This document shows, piece after piece, positions 36,889-46,005 of a stretch of DNA of 64,000 nt (its first letter is position 1; each line of letters opens with the position of its first letter). The notes under the pieces are model-generated. The model saw nothing but the letters and a program-made list of their open reading frames with translations. It made no database searches and was not told the DNA's origin. The stretch is from a bacterium. Its GTDB lineage: Bacteria; Verrucomicrobiota; Verrucomicrobiia; Limisphaerales; UBA11358. A program made the translations under genes and the position numbers. The stretch spans positions 1-64,000 of the forward strand of contig JAKALA010000015.1 of assembly GCA_021813325.1 (NCBI GenBank), given 5' to 3'.

Positions 36889-38277
36889 TCAGCGCTGAAA
36901 CTGTGCCTGCTTGCTGACTTTGGCCAGTCGTTTTTCCCATTCGCCTTTGTGTGCCAGCGGATCGGCCTCGGTTCCCCACAATTTTTTAATGATTTCCCGT
37001 TGCGGCTGGAACGGACATTTGGCCTTGGGATGCTTGTGGGCGTCATCCAGTTGCCGCAACGCCAGTTGCGCGCCGGTCATCAACGCCGGTTTTTCCGGAC
37101 GCGAAAACTGCTGATTCAATTCATGGGCGGCATCATCCAGAGCCCCCCAGCGCTCCGCCTGCGTATGACCCCAAAGCGTGGGTTGCGTGTCCAGCCGGGC
37201 GAGGTTCCAGAACGCAACGCGGATTTGCCGGACCGATTTCGTCTGGCCTTCCATGATGCCCCGGAAAATCTGTTTCATCTCGGCATTGATCACGGAATTC
37301 CGAAATTGCGGATGCTGAAACCGGCGGCTGCCGCCCACCTCGGTAAAATCATCGAAGCGAATGGCCAGCGACAATTCCCGGGCCTGTAACTGTTCGCGGC
37401 GCAACTGTCCCACGAGTCGGGTAGTTTCGCTCAAGGCAAAGGTCAGCGCCGCCTCGTAATCCGGTTCGTCGTAGGGCAAAGTCGTGTTGCTGGAAATCGT
37501 GGTGCGATCCTTGACCGTCAACAGCAGCGGCTCATTCCACAAACCGTTGGCGAACAGCCAGAGTTGCTGGCCCCAGATGCCGAATTTTTGCTTCAGCAAG
37601 GTGGAAGGCATTTTCGCCACATGGTCAAAGGTCAACGCGCCCAAGGCCGCGAGCGAACGCTGCCGGTTCTTGCCGATGCCGGAAAGTTCCCGCACGGAGC
37701 GGTTTTTCAGAAATTCCTTTTCCTCGCCGGCTTTGATTTCAATGAAACCCGGTTTGGCCGCATCCGTGGCCAGCTTGGCCAGACGCGAAGAGCTGGCCAG
37801 TCCGGCAGACACGGGAATTTTCACCTCGCGCGAAATGCGCTCGCAAATTCCCTTCACATATTCTTCCGGCGACGTATTGCGCCAGACCACCTGATCCATG
37901 GTGGTGAAATCCAGGAAACCTTCATCAATCGAGATGGGCACCAAAGTTGGCGAATACTGCGCCAGCACGTGAAACATTTCCGCCGAAATGCGGCGATATT
38001 CTTCGTAATGTGGACGGCATAAAACGCCGCGGGGACACCGCCGCTTGGCTTCAAAGCACGCCATGCCGGTGGTAACCCCAAACTTCTTCGCAACGCGATT
38101 GGCGGCAATCACGATGCCATCGCCGCGCCGCCCGCCGCCCACCCACACGGGCCGGCCCGCGAGCTTTTGATTGAGCGCGATTTCGCAGCTGGCGAAAAAG
38201 CTGTCGCCATCCACATGCAAAATTCGGTTGTTCGCCGGCGTTGTCACCGTTGCAGAATTTAATCGGTTGTGAGTCAT
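36889..38277 (-). CDS. dinB: Y-family DNA polymerase (DinB/Pol IV-like)
   Basis: A 462-residue translesion polymerase. The palm carries HVDGDSFFASCE with metal ligand D23, and PISIDEGFLDF with D118 and E119. The finger region has VIAANRVAKKFGVTTGM. The thumb helix-hairpin-helix is VRELSGIGKNRQRSLAALGA. A little-finger domain follows, and the C-terminal tail (about 60 residues) is longer than in E. coli DinB. Gly after SIDE, where Ala is common, is a small deviation. ATG at 38277. An IS4-type element sits 89 bases upstream, so its promoter could have been altered. Confidence 0.93.
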   Translation of the reverse strand: MTHNRLNSATVTTPANNRILHVDGDSFFASCEIALNQKLAGRPVWVGGGRRGDGIVIAANRVAKKFGVTTGMACFEAKRRCPRGVLCRPHYEEYRRISAEMFHVLAQYSPTLVPISIDEGFLDFTTMDQVVWRNTSPEEYVKGICERISREVKIPVSAGLASSSRLAKLATDAAKPGFIEIKAGEEKEFLKNRSVRELSGIGKNRQRSLAALGALTFDHVAKMPSTLLKQKFGIWGQQLWLFANGLWNEPLLLTVKDRTTISSNTTLPYDEPDYEAALTFALSETTRLVGQLRREQLQARELSLAIRFDDFTEVGGSRRFQHPQFRNSVINAEMKQIFRGIMEGQTKSVRQIRVAFWNLARLDTQPTLWGHTQAERWGALDDAAHELNQQFSRPEKPALMTGAQLALRQLDDAHKHPKAKCPFQPQREIIKKLWGTEADPLAHKGEWEKRLAKVSKQAQFQR

Positions 38278-38357
38278 GGAGCCATGCCGAGTTGTTCACA
38301 ATCACAGGCTGGCAAAGATTTTGCCCGAAACGCATGGACAAAGGCTGTCCATGACCA

Positions 38358-38366
38358 CGTTGAGAC
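38358..38366. repeat. Left target-site duplication of the IS
   Basis: CGTTGAGAC directly abuts the left end of the insertion sequence and recurs at 39818-39826 just beyond the right end, offset by one base. The flanks agree at 9 of 10 positions if a 10-base duplication is assumed. Confidence 0.85.
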
Positions 38367-39816
38367 GGGAGTATGTAGATAGCGCAAATTGGCATCGCTT
38401 GTCACAAATACCGAAGCCCATTAACCAAGAATCCCACTAATTTGCTTCACGCCCGTCCGGCTATAAGTCCAACAGCAGTAGTTGGTTGGCATTATGGGTT
38501 GGCGGCAGTTTGAACTCGGATTCTGTAAACAGTTCAGGCAAAGGCACTTTTTCAAAAGGGTGAACGCTCAAAAGCTGCAAAGTTCGGTGCAGTGTTCCGG
38601 GCAGGTTCAACTGCTTGTGCAGGATGGCGACCATCAGGTAAACCGTGATGGCAATCCAGATTTGGGTCTTCACCGCGTTGGGACTCGTTCCGTAGTAGTG
38701 TTTGATGCGGAGGGGTCCTTTGATCCAGCGAAAGAACAACTCGATGCGCCATCGCCGTCGGTAAATCAGCGCCACCGTCAGCGCCGGGATTTCGAGTGGG
38801 TTGGTCAGAAAAGATCAAAGTCCGCTCCGTCTCGGCGTCGAAGTAACAGACCCTGCGCAACAACGAAGGAAAGGCCGTCCGTGCTTTGGGCAAAGTCGGT
38901 TTGCCAATCTGGTCGCTGCGCACAGCGGTGGCAGTCACCGGCAGCGAGCGCTGGCGGGAAAAGCGCAGGTTGTCTTTGGCTCGCGTGACGAAGAACGCGC
39001 CGGCCCGGGCGATCAAGTCCAGCCGTTTGAAATCCATGTAACCGCGATCGATCACATAAAAGGCACCCGGCTCGAAGCGGAGTGCGTCGAGCCAGCGCAC
39101 GTCGTGCTGGCGGGCACCGGTGATGTGAATGCAGGTGGGAATGGGGCCGCGCAAATCGACTTGGGGGTGCAGTTTGATGCCGGCTTTGGGGCGGCGAAAG
39201 TTGGCCCAAGGAAAGAGCGTGAGCGAAAGATCGATAGTCGTGGCGTCCAAGGCATAGATCGTGTTTTCCAGTTCCAGCCCGAGGTCTTCGCCGGCATAGA
39301 GGCTTCTGGCCTTGCGCATGAGATGCTTCGCCAAGTCTTCCCACCGCCGCCAGTCCCGTTGCTCGTTGGCTTCGGCCAAAGTGGATTTGGCAACCGGTTC
39401 GCGAACCCCCAAATGGTAAAGCGCCTCCGGCTTGGCGTTCAAGCCGGTGGCACTGTCCCGCAGCCCCTCGCGCCAAGTCAGTTGTGCAAACGCCATGCAG
39501 ATAAACTGCTGACGACAGCCGAAATGCCGCACCCGCGATGGGGCATGGTAACGTTCGACCAAACGGTCGAGCGTCTGGCGATGGACAAGGTCGAGGATTT
39601 GAGACAGCACGAAACGGCCCGAATTCATGGGCTGGCATCGTGCCGGGGAAGCAACCAGAATTCAAATGCGTCACATCCGCTTTTGTCGCCAACTCGCTCA
39701 TTTTATGTATCTTCCAAAACCTCAAAGTTCAGTTAACCGGACACCCGTGAATTTGCTTCTTCAATTCAGAACCGATGCCGGTGTTGGCGGTTCGTTTGCG
39801 TTATCTACATACTCCC
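38367..39816 (-). mobile_element. IS4-family insertion sequence, complete, about 1450 bp
   Basis: The left end reads GGGAGTATGTAGATAGCGC and the right end, in reverse complement, reads GGGAGTATGTAGATAACGC: 18 of 19 bases match as terminal inverted repeats. It is flanked by a 9-base duplication (38358-38366 and 39818-39826). The only gene inside is an IS4-type transposase with an internal frameshift. Length and target duplication size fit IS4-family elements. Confidence 0.9.
38461..39628 (-). pseudogene. IS4-family transposase, frameshifted
   Basis: The N-terminal frame begins at 39628 (MNSGRFVLSQILDLVHRQTL) and carries the first two catalytic aspartates, in YALDATTIDLSLTLFPWA and FYVIDRGYMDF. 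At about 38809-38812 (a run of four A on plus, T on minus) the reading frame is lost. The conserved continuation LTNPLEIPALTVALIYRRRW lies in another frame and runs to the stop at 38461. It contains the IS4 Y-2-R-3-E-6-K motif (YRRRWRIELFFRWIK) with the catalytic Glu. Removing one T would restore a full protein of about 388 residues. As it stands, the aspartates and the Glu are in separate frames, so the copy is probably inactive. Confidence 0.88.
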
Positions 39817-39900
39817 GCGTTGAGACACGGACAAAAGATGTTAAGCCAATCCGCCGCGATCGGCGTTTAATAGAGATGATAGGATTCACATCCTGGCAAC

Positions 39901-40275
39901 ATGAAAATACTCATTGAAAATCTACTGCAGTTACAATCACTCGAATTAGCCGCACAAACCAGCGCCGCCGCTGAAAAACAAATTGCCGAATTACGACAAA
40001 AAATCCCCGCCCAAATCCTGGGCCACTATGATCGCCTGCTGGCGCGTGGCAAAAAGGGCGTCTCCAAAGTCCACAACCAGGTCTGCTGTGAATGCCACAT
40101 GCAAGTGCCCAGAAACACCGTCCTTACCTTGATTCGTGGCGATGACATTCAAATCTGCGAAAGCTGCGGACGCTACCTGTATCTCAGCACGGAAGCACAG
40201 GCAACACCCGAGCCGGTTGTGCCCAAAAGCAAAAAGAGCGCCCGCAAGCGCGAAACCAAATTGCAAACCGCCTAA
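39901..40275 (+). CDS. C4-type zinc-ribbon protein
   Basis: A 124-residue protein. Residues 1-60 form a basic helical region (LLQLQSLELAAQTSAAAEKQ; then ARGKKGVSKV). A zinc ribbon follows, with C62/C65 (CCEC) and C86/C89 (CESC). The C-terminal tail is Lys/Arg-rich. The arrangement resembles a shortened version of the coiled-coil plus zinc-ribbon (zf-RING_7/CdsZ-like) family; the usual N-terminal coiled coil is much reduced. The right end of the IS lies 84 bases upstream. A strong terminator follows. Confidence 0.72.
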   Translation: MKILIENLLQLQSLELAAQTSAAAEKQIAELRQKIPAQILGHYDRLLARGKKGVSKVHNQVCCECHMQVPRNTVLTLIRGDDIQICESCGRYLYLSTEAQATPEPVVPKSKKSARKRETKLQTA

Positions 40276-40298
40276 GTAAACAGGCTGGTTTAAAACAG

Positions 40299-40328
40299 AA
40301 CGGCGCGGATTTTTCCGCGCCGTTTTTT
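40299..40328 (+). terminator. Rho-independent terminator
   Basis: AACGGCGCGGA and TCCGCGCCGTT form a near-perfect GC-rich stem with a short T loop. It is followed by a run of seven T, on the plus strand, 24 bases after the zinc-ribbon gene stop. Confidence 0.93.
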
Positions 40329-40398
40329 TCCAACCTTACCAGGGAATTTTACTTAGAACGGTTTAAACAATCTCGTAGCCGGAGATTCGGGGGAGAGG

Positions 40399-40560
40399 TT
40401 CTCCCTCACCCAGGCCCTCTCCCGCTGGGCGAGGGGGAAATGATCGCCGCGTCAGGGCGAATTCAACCCGGTATTCAGGTTGAAACCATTCGCGTTTTTT
40501 CAAAGCGATCAACGGCGGCTTCCCTCTCCCTACGGGAGAGGGATTGAGGGTGAGGGAGAA
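40399..40560. repeat. Large palindromic intergenic element
   Basis: The element opens TTCTCCCTCACCC (40399) and closes GGGTGAGGGAGAA (40560), perfect inverted ends. Each arm also contains its own hairpin: CCCTCTCCCGCTGGGCGAGGG in the left, CCCTCTCCCTACGGGAGAGGG in the right. About 75 bases lie between the arms. No coding potential. It resembles a MITE/REP-like repeat. Confidence 0.8.
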
Positions 40561-40601
40561 AGCACCGGCATCCCCATCCGGCCACAGTTTATGTTAAACC
40601 G

Positions 40602-42557
40602 CTAGTGCGCACCCGTTGAATTCATTCCGCGCAGGCCTTTCGCACGGCTCAGCTTGGTCCAGGAGAACGCGTAGAGCGCAATCAAAACGAAACAGACCAG
40701 CGGCATCCAGAAACTGGCGGCCATGTTGTAAACGTCTCCCAAATGGCCCATGAACTTCGGCATCAGCGCGCCACCGGTAATGGACATGACAATGAATGCC
40801 GCCGCTTTTTTCTTTGATTGCGAGCCAATGCCGAATATGCCCAGCGCAAAGATGGTCGGAAACATGATGGACATGAATAAATAGCTGAGGAACACGCCGG
40901 CCACCGAAAGCCAGCCGAGATTCGCGATGATCAGCCCGCAAACCAGAACATTGATCAGCGCAAACATGCCCAGCGTTTTATGCACGGAAGCTTTCTTCAT
41001 CACCCAGGCGCCCACCAGTCGGCCGAGCAAAAAGCACCCAAAAGCCAAGGATGACAACAAACTGGCGCCCTTGTCACTGATGGCAAAACTGGCGTCATTG
41101 TAAGCGATCATGTTGGGAAACGCGTCCGCCAGAAGCATCCGGTTCAAGCGCAAACGGGCGTTGTCGGTTGCCGGTTTTTCGGCGAGCAATGCCTGCGTTG
41201 CTTCGCTGAACTTCACCTGACTGAAGCGTTGTTCGTCATACAACGGGGCTTTCGGGTCATGTCCGCTCAATTCCTGGCGCAGGATGTCATTCAAGTCACT
41301 CAGCAGGCCAGCCGACAACGCGGCTGAATCCCCCTTTTCCAGCAGAGCGCGCGTGTCATCCGACAGATTTTCATGGATGAAACGCGCAACCGGATCATCC
41401 GGGGCTTGGAGCCGCTTTGCCAGCCCCGATAAATCAATGATGTCTCCGGGCGCCAAAGCCACGCGATGTTCCACCCAGCCGTGCTCTTGCAAAAAACCGT
41501 TCCCGACGGAAGCAGAAAGCGTGGGCACCATGCAAAATCCGGTGTTTTTATCAACGGTCATGCTGTTGATGAAAAAACTGAAAATTCCGGCCTGCGCCGC
41601 CACATAAAGGAATTGGGCAAGGGTCGCGCCGGAAAAATGCGGATGCGCCCAGATGCTGTGCGTGGAAAGTTTTTTGGCGGAGGAAAAAACCATCGGCGCC
41701 AGCAATAGGATTGGGAGCGCAAAAATCCACCAATGGGACGTCACCGTTTTTTCGGCAATGCCACAGGCCGGCAAAATGGTGTGAAGAATCAGATAAACCG
41801 AGAGACCGACGGCCGCCACGTTGAGGAACATCATGGAGCCGACCAGCACTGTGCTTTTGTTTTCGTTGACGGATGCGCTGTCATCCGTGTGATATTGGTC
41901 CGCCACGTTGATTTCCGGCACCGGCGCGCGTGAGAACAAAGCCGCTAAAATGACCACCAGAATGGCGACGCCAAGATACGGAATAAACAACTGGCCATGC
42001 GCTTTCTGCACGCCACCTTCTGAGTAGAAAAACATCGAACCGGCGATCGGACCGAGAATCCAGCCGACGCCGTTGCAGGATTGCGCCAGATTGATGCGTG
42101 ACGCCGCAAATTCCTGCGGGCCCAGCACGGTTGTGTAAGGATTGGCCACGGTTTCCAGCACGGTCAGTCCCATGGCAATCAAACATACGCCGAGCAGGAA
42201 TGCCCAGAATTGCGATATGCTCGTGGCCGGCAAAAACCAGAACCCGCCGACCGACACCAGCAGCAGCCCAAAAATAATTCCGCCTTTGTAACCAAACCGG
42301 CGCGTCAACAAACCAGCAGGCAAAGCCATGAGCGAATAGCCCATGTAATGCGCGAACTGCACCCAGGCCGATTGCGCCTTGGTCAGGTGCAGTTGATCCT
42401 GAAAATGCTTGTCCATCGTATCAATCATCCCGTTGCAGAACCCCCACAAAAGAAACAGCGACGAAACTAAAGCAAAGGTAAACCCAAGGCTTTTGCCGTC
42501 GGGAAGTTGAAACATGCCAATCTTCTTGGCGGAAGCATTCTGGGCAGATTTGCTCAT
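40602..42557 (-). CDS. fucP: FucP-like L-fucose:H+ symporter with a large soluble insertion
   Basis: A 651-residue major facilitator protein; family members are about 410-440. The first half (SSLFLLWGFCNGMIDTMDKH, then GYSLMALPAGLLTRRFGYKG) and the second half (FGCFLLGRLVGAWVMKKA, MFPTIFALGIFGIGSQSKKK) match FucP/GluP sugar permeases. Between about residues 334 and 490 lies a hydrophilic, mostly helical stretch of about 155 residues, not part of the normal transporter, between the seventh and eighth helices. The position last in the fucI-fucU-fucP operon supports L-fucose as substrate. ATG at 42557. Confidence 0.9.
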   Translation of the reverse strand: MSKSAQNASAKKIGMFQLPDGKSLGFTFALVSSLFLLWGFCNGMIDTMDKHFQDQLHLTKAQSAWVQFAHYMGYSLMALPAGLLTRRFGYKGGIIFGLLLVSVGGFWFLPATSISQFWAFLLGVCLIAMGLTVLETVANPYTTVLGPQEFAASRINLAQSCNGVGWILGPIAGSMFFYSEGGVQKAHGQLFIPYLGVAILVVILAALFSRAPVPEINVADQYHTDDSASVNENKSTVLVGSMMFLNVAAVGLSVYLILHTILPACGIAEKTVTSHWWIFALPILLLAPMVFSSAKKLSTHSIWAHPHFSGATLAQFLYVAAQAGIFSFFINSMTVDKNTGFCMVPTLSASVGNGFLQEHGWVEHRVALAPGDIIDLSGLAKRLQAPDDPVARFIHENLSDDTRALLEKGDSAALSAGLLSDLNDILRQELSGHDPKAPLYDEQRFSQVKFSEATQALLAEKPATDNARLRLNRMLLADAFPNMIAYNDASFAISDKGASLLSSLAFGCFLLGRLVGAWVMKKASVHKTLGMFALINVLVCGLIIANLGWLSVAGVFLSYLFMSIMFPTIFALGIFGIGSQSKKKAAAFIVMSITGGALMPKFMGHLGDVYNMAASFWMPLVCFVLIALYAFSWTKLSRAKGLRGMNSTGAH

Positions 42558-42622
42558 GATGAGGTTGGGGTTGGGCCGTAAAGTGAGGTTGTGCTCAGGG
42601 CAATGTCAAGCGAAGGCTGCAT

Positions 42623-43051
42623 TTATACTGGCGTAACGCCTTTCTTCAGGATGATGTTGCCGTATTTGGCCGTTTCGCCCGTCATCACCACGGCAAACGC
42701 TTTCTTTGCGCGCTCGTAAAAAGCAAAACGCTCGACGCGCTCCGGCACTTTCGCGGCGGGAACATGCTTGCGGATGACTTTCATGTAACTGGCCTCGACC
42801 TTTGGATCAAGTTTATCGCCGGTCACTACCGCCATCATTGCCAACGGCGGCGCGTAAGAATCCAGTTCCAAGATGGGCAAAATGCCATCGAGCAAGGTCG
42901 GGATATTCACGCCATCCGCGCGCAAGGTGCGGACGTTGAAAGTGTGGCCGGGGAAATGCGCATCGGCTAAAACGATTTCGTCGCCGTGGCCCATTTCGGC
43001 GAGCACTTTCAAGAGATCCGGGCTGATGCAGGGAGCGATGCCTTTGAGCAT
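42623..43051 (-). CDS. fucU: L-fucose mutarotase (RbsD/FucU family)
   Basis: A 142-residue protein that interconverts alpha and beta anomers of L-fucose. The opening [20 protein letters not shown] followed by [15 protein letters not shown] is the family signature, with the catalytic His in GHGDE. The length equals the E. coli FucU class. It starts 18 bases after the fucI stop and 65 bases before fucP. Confidence 0.94.
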   Translation of the reverse strand: MLKGIAPCISPDLLKVLAEMGHGDEIVLADAHFPGHTFNVRTLRADGVNIPTLLDGILPILELDSYAPPLAMMAVVTGDKLDPKVEASYMKVIRKHVPAAKVPERVERFAFYERAKKAFAVVMTGETAKYGNIILKKGVTPV

Positions 43052-43069
43052 AGAATTGGAAACTAGGGT

Positions 43070-44854
43070 TTATGCGTAGAGCGGGCCGAAGTTTTTGCAT
43101 GCGCGATAATCCGCGCTTTCCAAGTCCGCTGTGCCGAACGCGGACCAAGTGCTCGGCCGGAACACTTTTTCCGACGCCACGTTGTGCATGTAAACCGGAA
43201 TACGCAGCAGTGACGCCAGCGAAATCAAGTCCGCGCCAATGTGGCCGTAGCTGATGGAACCGTGGTTGGCGCCCCAGTTGTTCATCACCGTGTAAACGTC
43301 GCGGAAAGCGCCTTGGCCCGTGAGAATCGGCGCAAACCACGTTGTCGGCCAGGTCGGGTTCGTGCGTTGATCAAGCACGTCGTGAACATTGGCCGGCAAG
43401 TCCACCGTGTAGCCTTCGGCAATTTGCAGCACCGGTCCAAGACCTTTAATGAGGTTGATGCGGCACATCGTCACCGGCATGCCGCCCTTGGTGAGGAAGC
43501 GAGTGCTCCAGCCGCCACCGGGGAAATATTCCGTCATGCTCGGATGCCACGTCGTGGCGCCCAGGCATTTCTGCGCTTCGAATTTCGAGATTTCCCAGAA
43601 GGGTTTCATTGCAGGCTGGCCGTTCAACGATTGCTGGCCGGTGCCGTCGAGCGTCGCTGGTCCGGAGTTGATGAGATGCAAAATGCCGTTCGCCGCCGCG
43701 CCTTCGAGCGTATGACCAGAAACACGTTTCACCGATTCCGGGCTCCAGTAGGTGCGCACATCCGCAAAAATCTGCGCGGTGTTCGTGAGCAAATAGCCGA
43801 TCAGCATCGAAGCGCCGTTGAGGCAATCGTTCTCGGTCGCGACAATGTAAGGCGCGCGGATGCCGTTCCAGTCAAACGAGGTGTTCAAAATGGCTTCGAG
43901 ATAATCACCGTTGGGCTGGTAATCGGTCCACTGGCGCTGGCCTTGGAAACCGGCGGCAATGGCGTTATGCCCGTGGGATTCCTCGCCAAAGCCCATCTTC
44001 TTCAAGACCGGATTGCCCACCATCAAGTCGCGAGCGATCAGCGCCATCTTCACGGATTTTTCCCATTCGTTGTTCAATTGCTTGCGCGAACGCTTCATCT
44101 TGGGCGAGTTGTAATCCTTGCCTTCGGGGCAATTCTGTTTTGTCCACGCAAGGGCCTTCTTGTATTCAGCCTGATCGAAAATGCCTTTGTCCATGCGGCG
44201 CAGAAACTCAGTCATGTCGATCGTCTCGACGCGCATGCCTAAATAATCCTCAAAGAACGGCTGGTCCACGATGGAACCGGCGATGCCCATGGAAACGCCG
44301 CCCATGCCAAGATAAGATTTGCCGCGCATCAAGGCCACCGCCAGACCAGCGCGAGCGAATCGGAGAATCTTTTCCTGGACGTCAGCGGGAATTTCCTTGT
44401 CGCTGCTGTCCTGCACGTCGCGACCGTAAATGCTGAACGCGGGAATACCCTTCTGTGAATGACCGGCCAGCACGGCCGCCAGATAAACGGCACCGGGACG
44501 TTCGGTGCCATTGAAGCCCCAAACCGCCTTGGGCACGAGCGGGGTCATGTCCATCGTTTCGCTGCCGTAGCACCAGCAGGGCGTGATGGTGAGCGAAACG
44601 CCGACGTTTTCCTTGGCAAATTTCTCCGCGCAGGCCGCGGCTTCCGCCACGCCACCGATGCAGGTGTCGGCAATGACACATTCCACCGGCTTGCCGTTCG
44701 GATAGCACAGCGTGGAGGAAATCAGTTTCGCGGCAGCCTTCGCCTGATCCATCGTTTGTTTTTCGAGCGACTCGCGCACGCCGCCAAGGCGACCGTCGAT
44801 GGTGGGACGAATCCCAATTTTTGGAAGTGAACCGTTAAAGACAGATAACTTCAT
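43070..44854 (-). CDS. fucI: L-fucose isomerase
   Basis: A 594-residue Mn2+-dependent isomerase converting L-fucose to L-fuculose. Family blocks include [19 protein letters not shown] at the N-terminus, [40 protein letters not shown] and [20 protein letters not shown]. The length matches E. coli FucI (591). It is the first structural gene of the operon. The aldolase and kinase steps (FucA, FucK) are not in the window. There is no Shine-Dalgarno match before the ATG. Confidence 0.96.
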   Translation of the reverse strand: MKLSVFNGSLPKIGIRPTIDGRLGGVRESLEKQTMDQAKAAAKLISSTLCYPNGKPVECVIADTCIGGVAEAAACAEKFAKENVGVSLTITPCWCYGSETMDMTPLVPKAVWGFNGTERPGAVYLAAVLAGHSQKGIPAFSIYGRDVQDSSDKEIPADVQEKILRFARAGLAVALMRGKSYLGMGGVSMGIAGSIVDQPFFEDYLGMRVETIDMTEFLRRMDKGIFDQAEYKKALAWTKQNCPEGKDYNSPKMKRSRKQLNNEWEKSVKMALIARDLMVGNPVLKKMGFGEESHGHNAIAAGFQGQRQWTDYQPNGDYLEAILNTSFDWNGIRAPYIVATENDCLNGASMLIGYLLTNTAQIFADVRTYWSPESVKRVSGHTLEGAAANGILHLINSGPATLDGTGQQSLNGQPAMKPFWEISKFEAQKCLGATTWHPSMTEYFPGGGWSTRFLTKGGMPVTMCRINLIKGLGPVLQIAEGYTVDLPANVHDVLDQRTNPTWPTTWFAPILTGQGAFRDVYTVMNNWGANHGSISYGHIGADLISLASLLRIPVYMHNVASEKVFRPSTWSAFGTADLESADYRACKNFGPLYA

Positions 44855-44881
44855 AATTTGGAGGTGGTGATGTCTTTATGA

Positions 44882-44905
44882 TGACAAATTGACCGTCAAT
44901 TGTCA
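44882..44905. promoter_or_regulatory. Candidate operator upstream of fucI
   Basis: TGACAAATTGAC-CGT-CAATTGTCA is an imperfect palindrome: TGACAA.TTGAC faces GTCAA.TTGTCA with one extra base. It lies 28 bases before the fucI ATG, between the AraC-type gene and fucI, the expected place for operator or promoter elements. Confidence 0.45.
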
Positions 44906-44978
44906 GGAAAATCCATTGGACGACGGCACGAAATTCTTGGATTTAACACAGGTCAGGTTCCGTTTGCTGCAAATCCAG

Positions 44979-45863
44979 CTAAACGGAATGGCGGGCACGA
45001 TATTCGGTCGGGGATGACTGGCAAAGTTTGGTAAAAATCCGGCTAAAATGGGCCGGATCGGGAAAGCCAACCGCATTGGCGATTTCCTTGATGGAATCCT
45101 GACTGGTCAGCAATAAATATTGGGCGCGCTCTATTCGCCGACGCGCCAGATAATCCAGCGGCCGCACGCCAACCGTGTTTTTGAACTGGTCGGAAAAATA
45201 GGTTGGATGCAACGCCACAACTTTTGCCAGGTCGCCCAGCGTAATCTTCCGAGCCATTTTCGTGTGGATGTATTCCTGCACCGCCATGAACTGGCGTGTC
45301 ACCCGCGCATGAACACCTTCATGGTTGCGGGCAGAACGCAGGAACGGCGCAAGCAGCAAATGCAAAACCCCGCGGGATTCAAAGGCGCTGATGGCATCGG
45401 CTTGGGTGCCGGACATCTGAGCGGAGACCGGAAATTGCTTATATTCCTCGCGGCTGGGATCGTAGCACGGCAATTTTCGATTGGGGTAAATCCCTTCCAG
45501 GCGTTTAAACCAGGCCAATGCCCCTTGCGGCGCTGGCAACTGGCATTGGCAATCCAACAACGAGAACAGATCAATGCCCGCGGGCAGCCGGGTGGCAAAA
45601 TGCAGATGATAATGGTTGAAGCGGTTGGAACAGGAACAATCATGCACTGTAAAAGCGGGAACGAGGTGCATCTGGCCCGGTCGCAAATCAAATTGGCGGC
45701 CATGGTGACGCACCACCGCCCGGCCACCGAGGATCAGCCAGAGCCGTGAAAAGGGACTGATGACCTGCCGGAAATTCCACCAACGGCCGGCTTCGGTGCG
45801 TTGCACCGCCAGCACCTGCATGTCCAGGGAATTCAACGCTTCGTGGTTTAGGGCGGACGTCAT
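44979..45863 (-). CDS. AraC-family transcriptional regulator
   Basis: A 294-residue regulator. The N-terminal half is a cupin-type sensing domain (LRPGQMHLVPAFTVHD, NHYHLHFATRL). The C-terminal two helix-turn-helix motifs are KITLGDLAKVVALHPTYFSD and SIKEIANAVGFPDPAHFSRI, followed by the typical PTEYRARH end. It lies directly upstream of fucI on the same strand and most likely controls the fucose operon, sensing fucose or a derivative. The frame also offers a TTG at 45872; the ATG at 45863 is preferred. Confidence 0.9.
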   Translation of the reverse strand: MTSALNHEALNSLDMQVLAVQRTEAGRWWNFRQVISPFSRLWLILGGRAVVRHHGRQFDLRPGQMHLVPAFTVHDCSCSNRFNHYHLHFATRLPAGIDLFSLLDCQCQLPAPQGALAWFKRLEGIYPNRKLPCYDPSREEYKQFPVSAQMSGTQADAISAFESRGVLHLLLAPFLRSARNHEGVHARVTRQFMAVQEYIHTKMARKITLGDLAKVVALHPTYFSDQFKNTVGVRPLDYLARRRIERAQYLLLTSQDSIKEIANAVGFPDPAHFSRIFTKLCQSSPTEYRARHSV

Positions 45864-46005
45864 GATGATCAACGGAAACCAGCTTGATTTCCCAGCGGCA
45901 AATTATCCAGCGTTTTTGCGGGGATTTCCGGCGGAAAACCGGGGGATTTCCCCGGTGAACAAATTCAACTTTGAACTCAACGTAATGACTTGATAGGCTG
46001 AGCAC

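Noticed and set aside
38805-38820. Programmed frameshift in the IS4 transposase
   Set aside because: Only a T4 run with no stimulatory structure recognised, and IS4-type transposases are normally read in one frame; decay or error is simpler.
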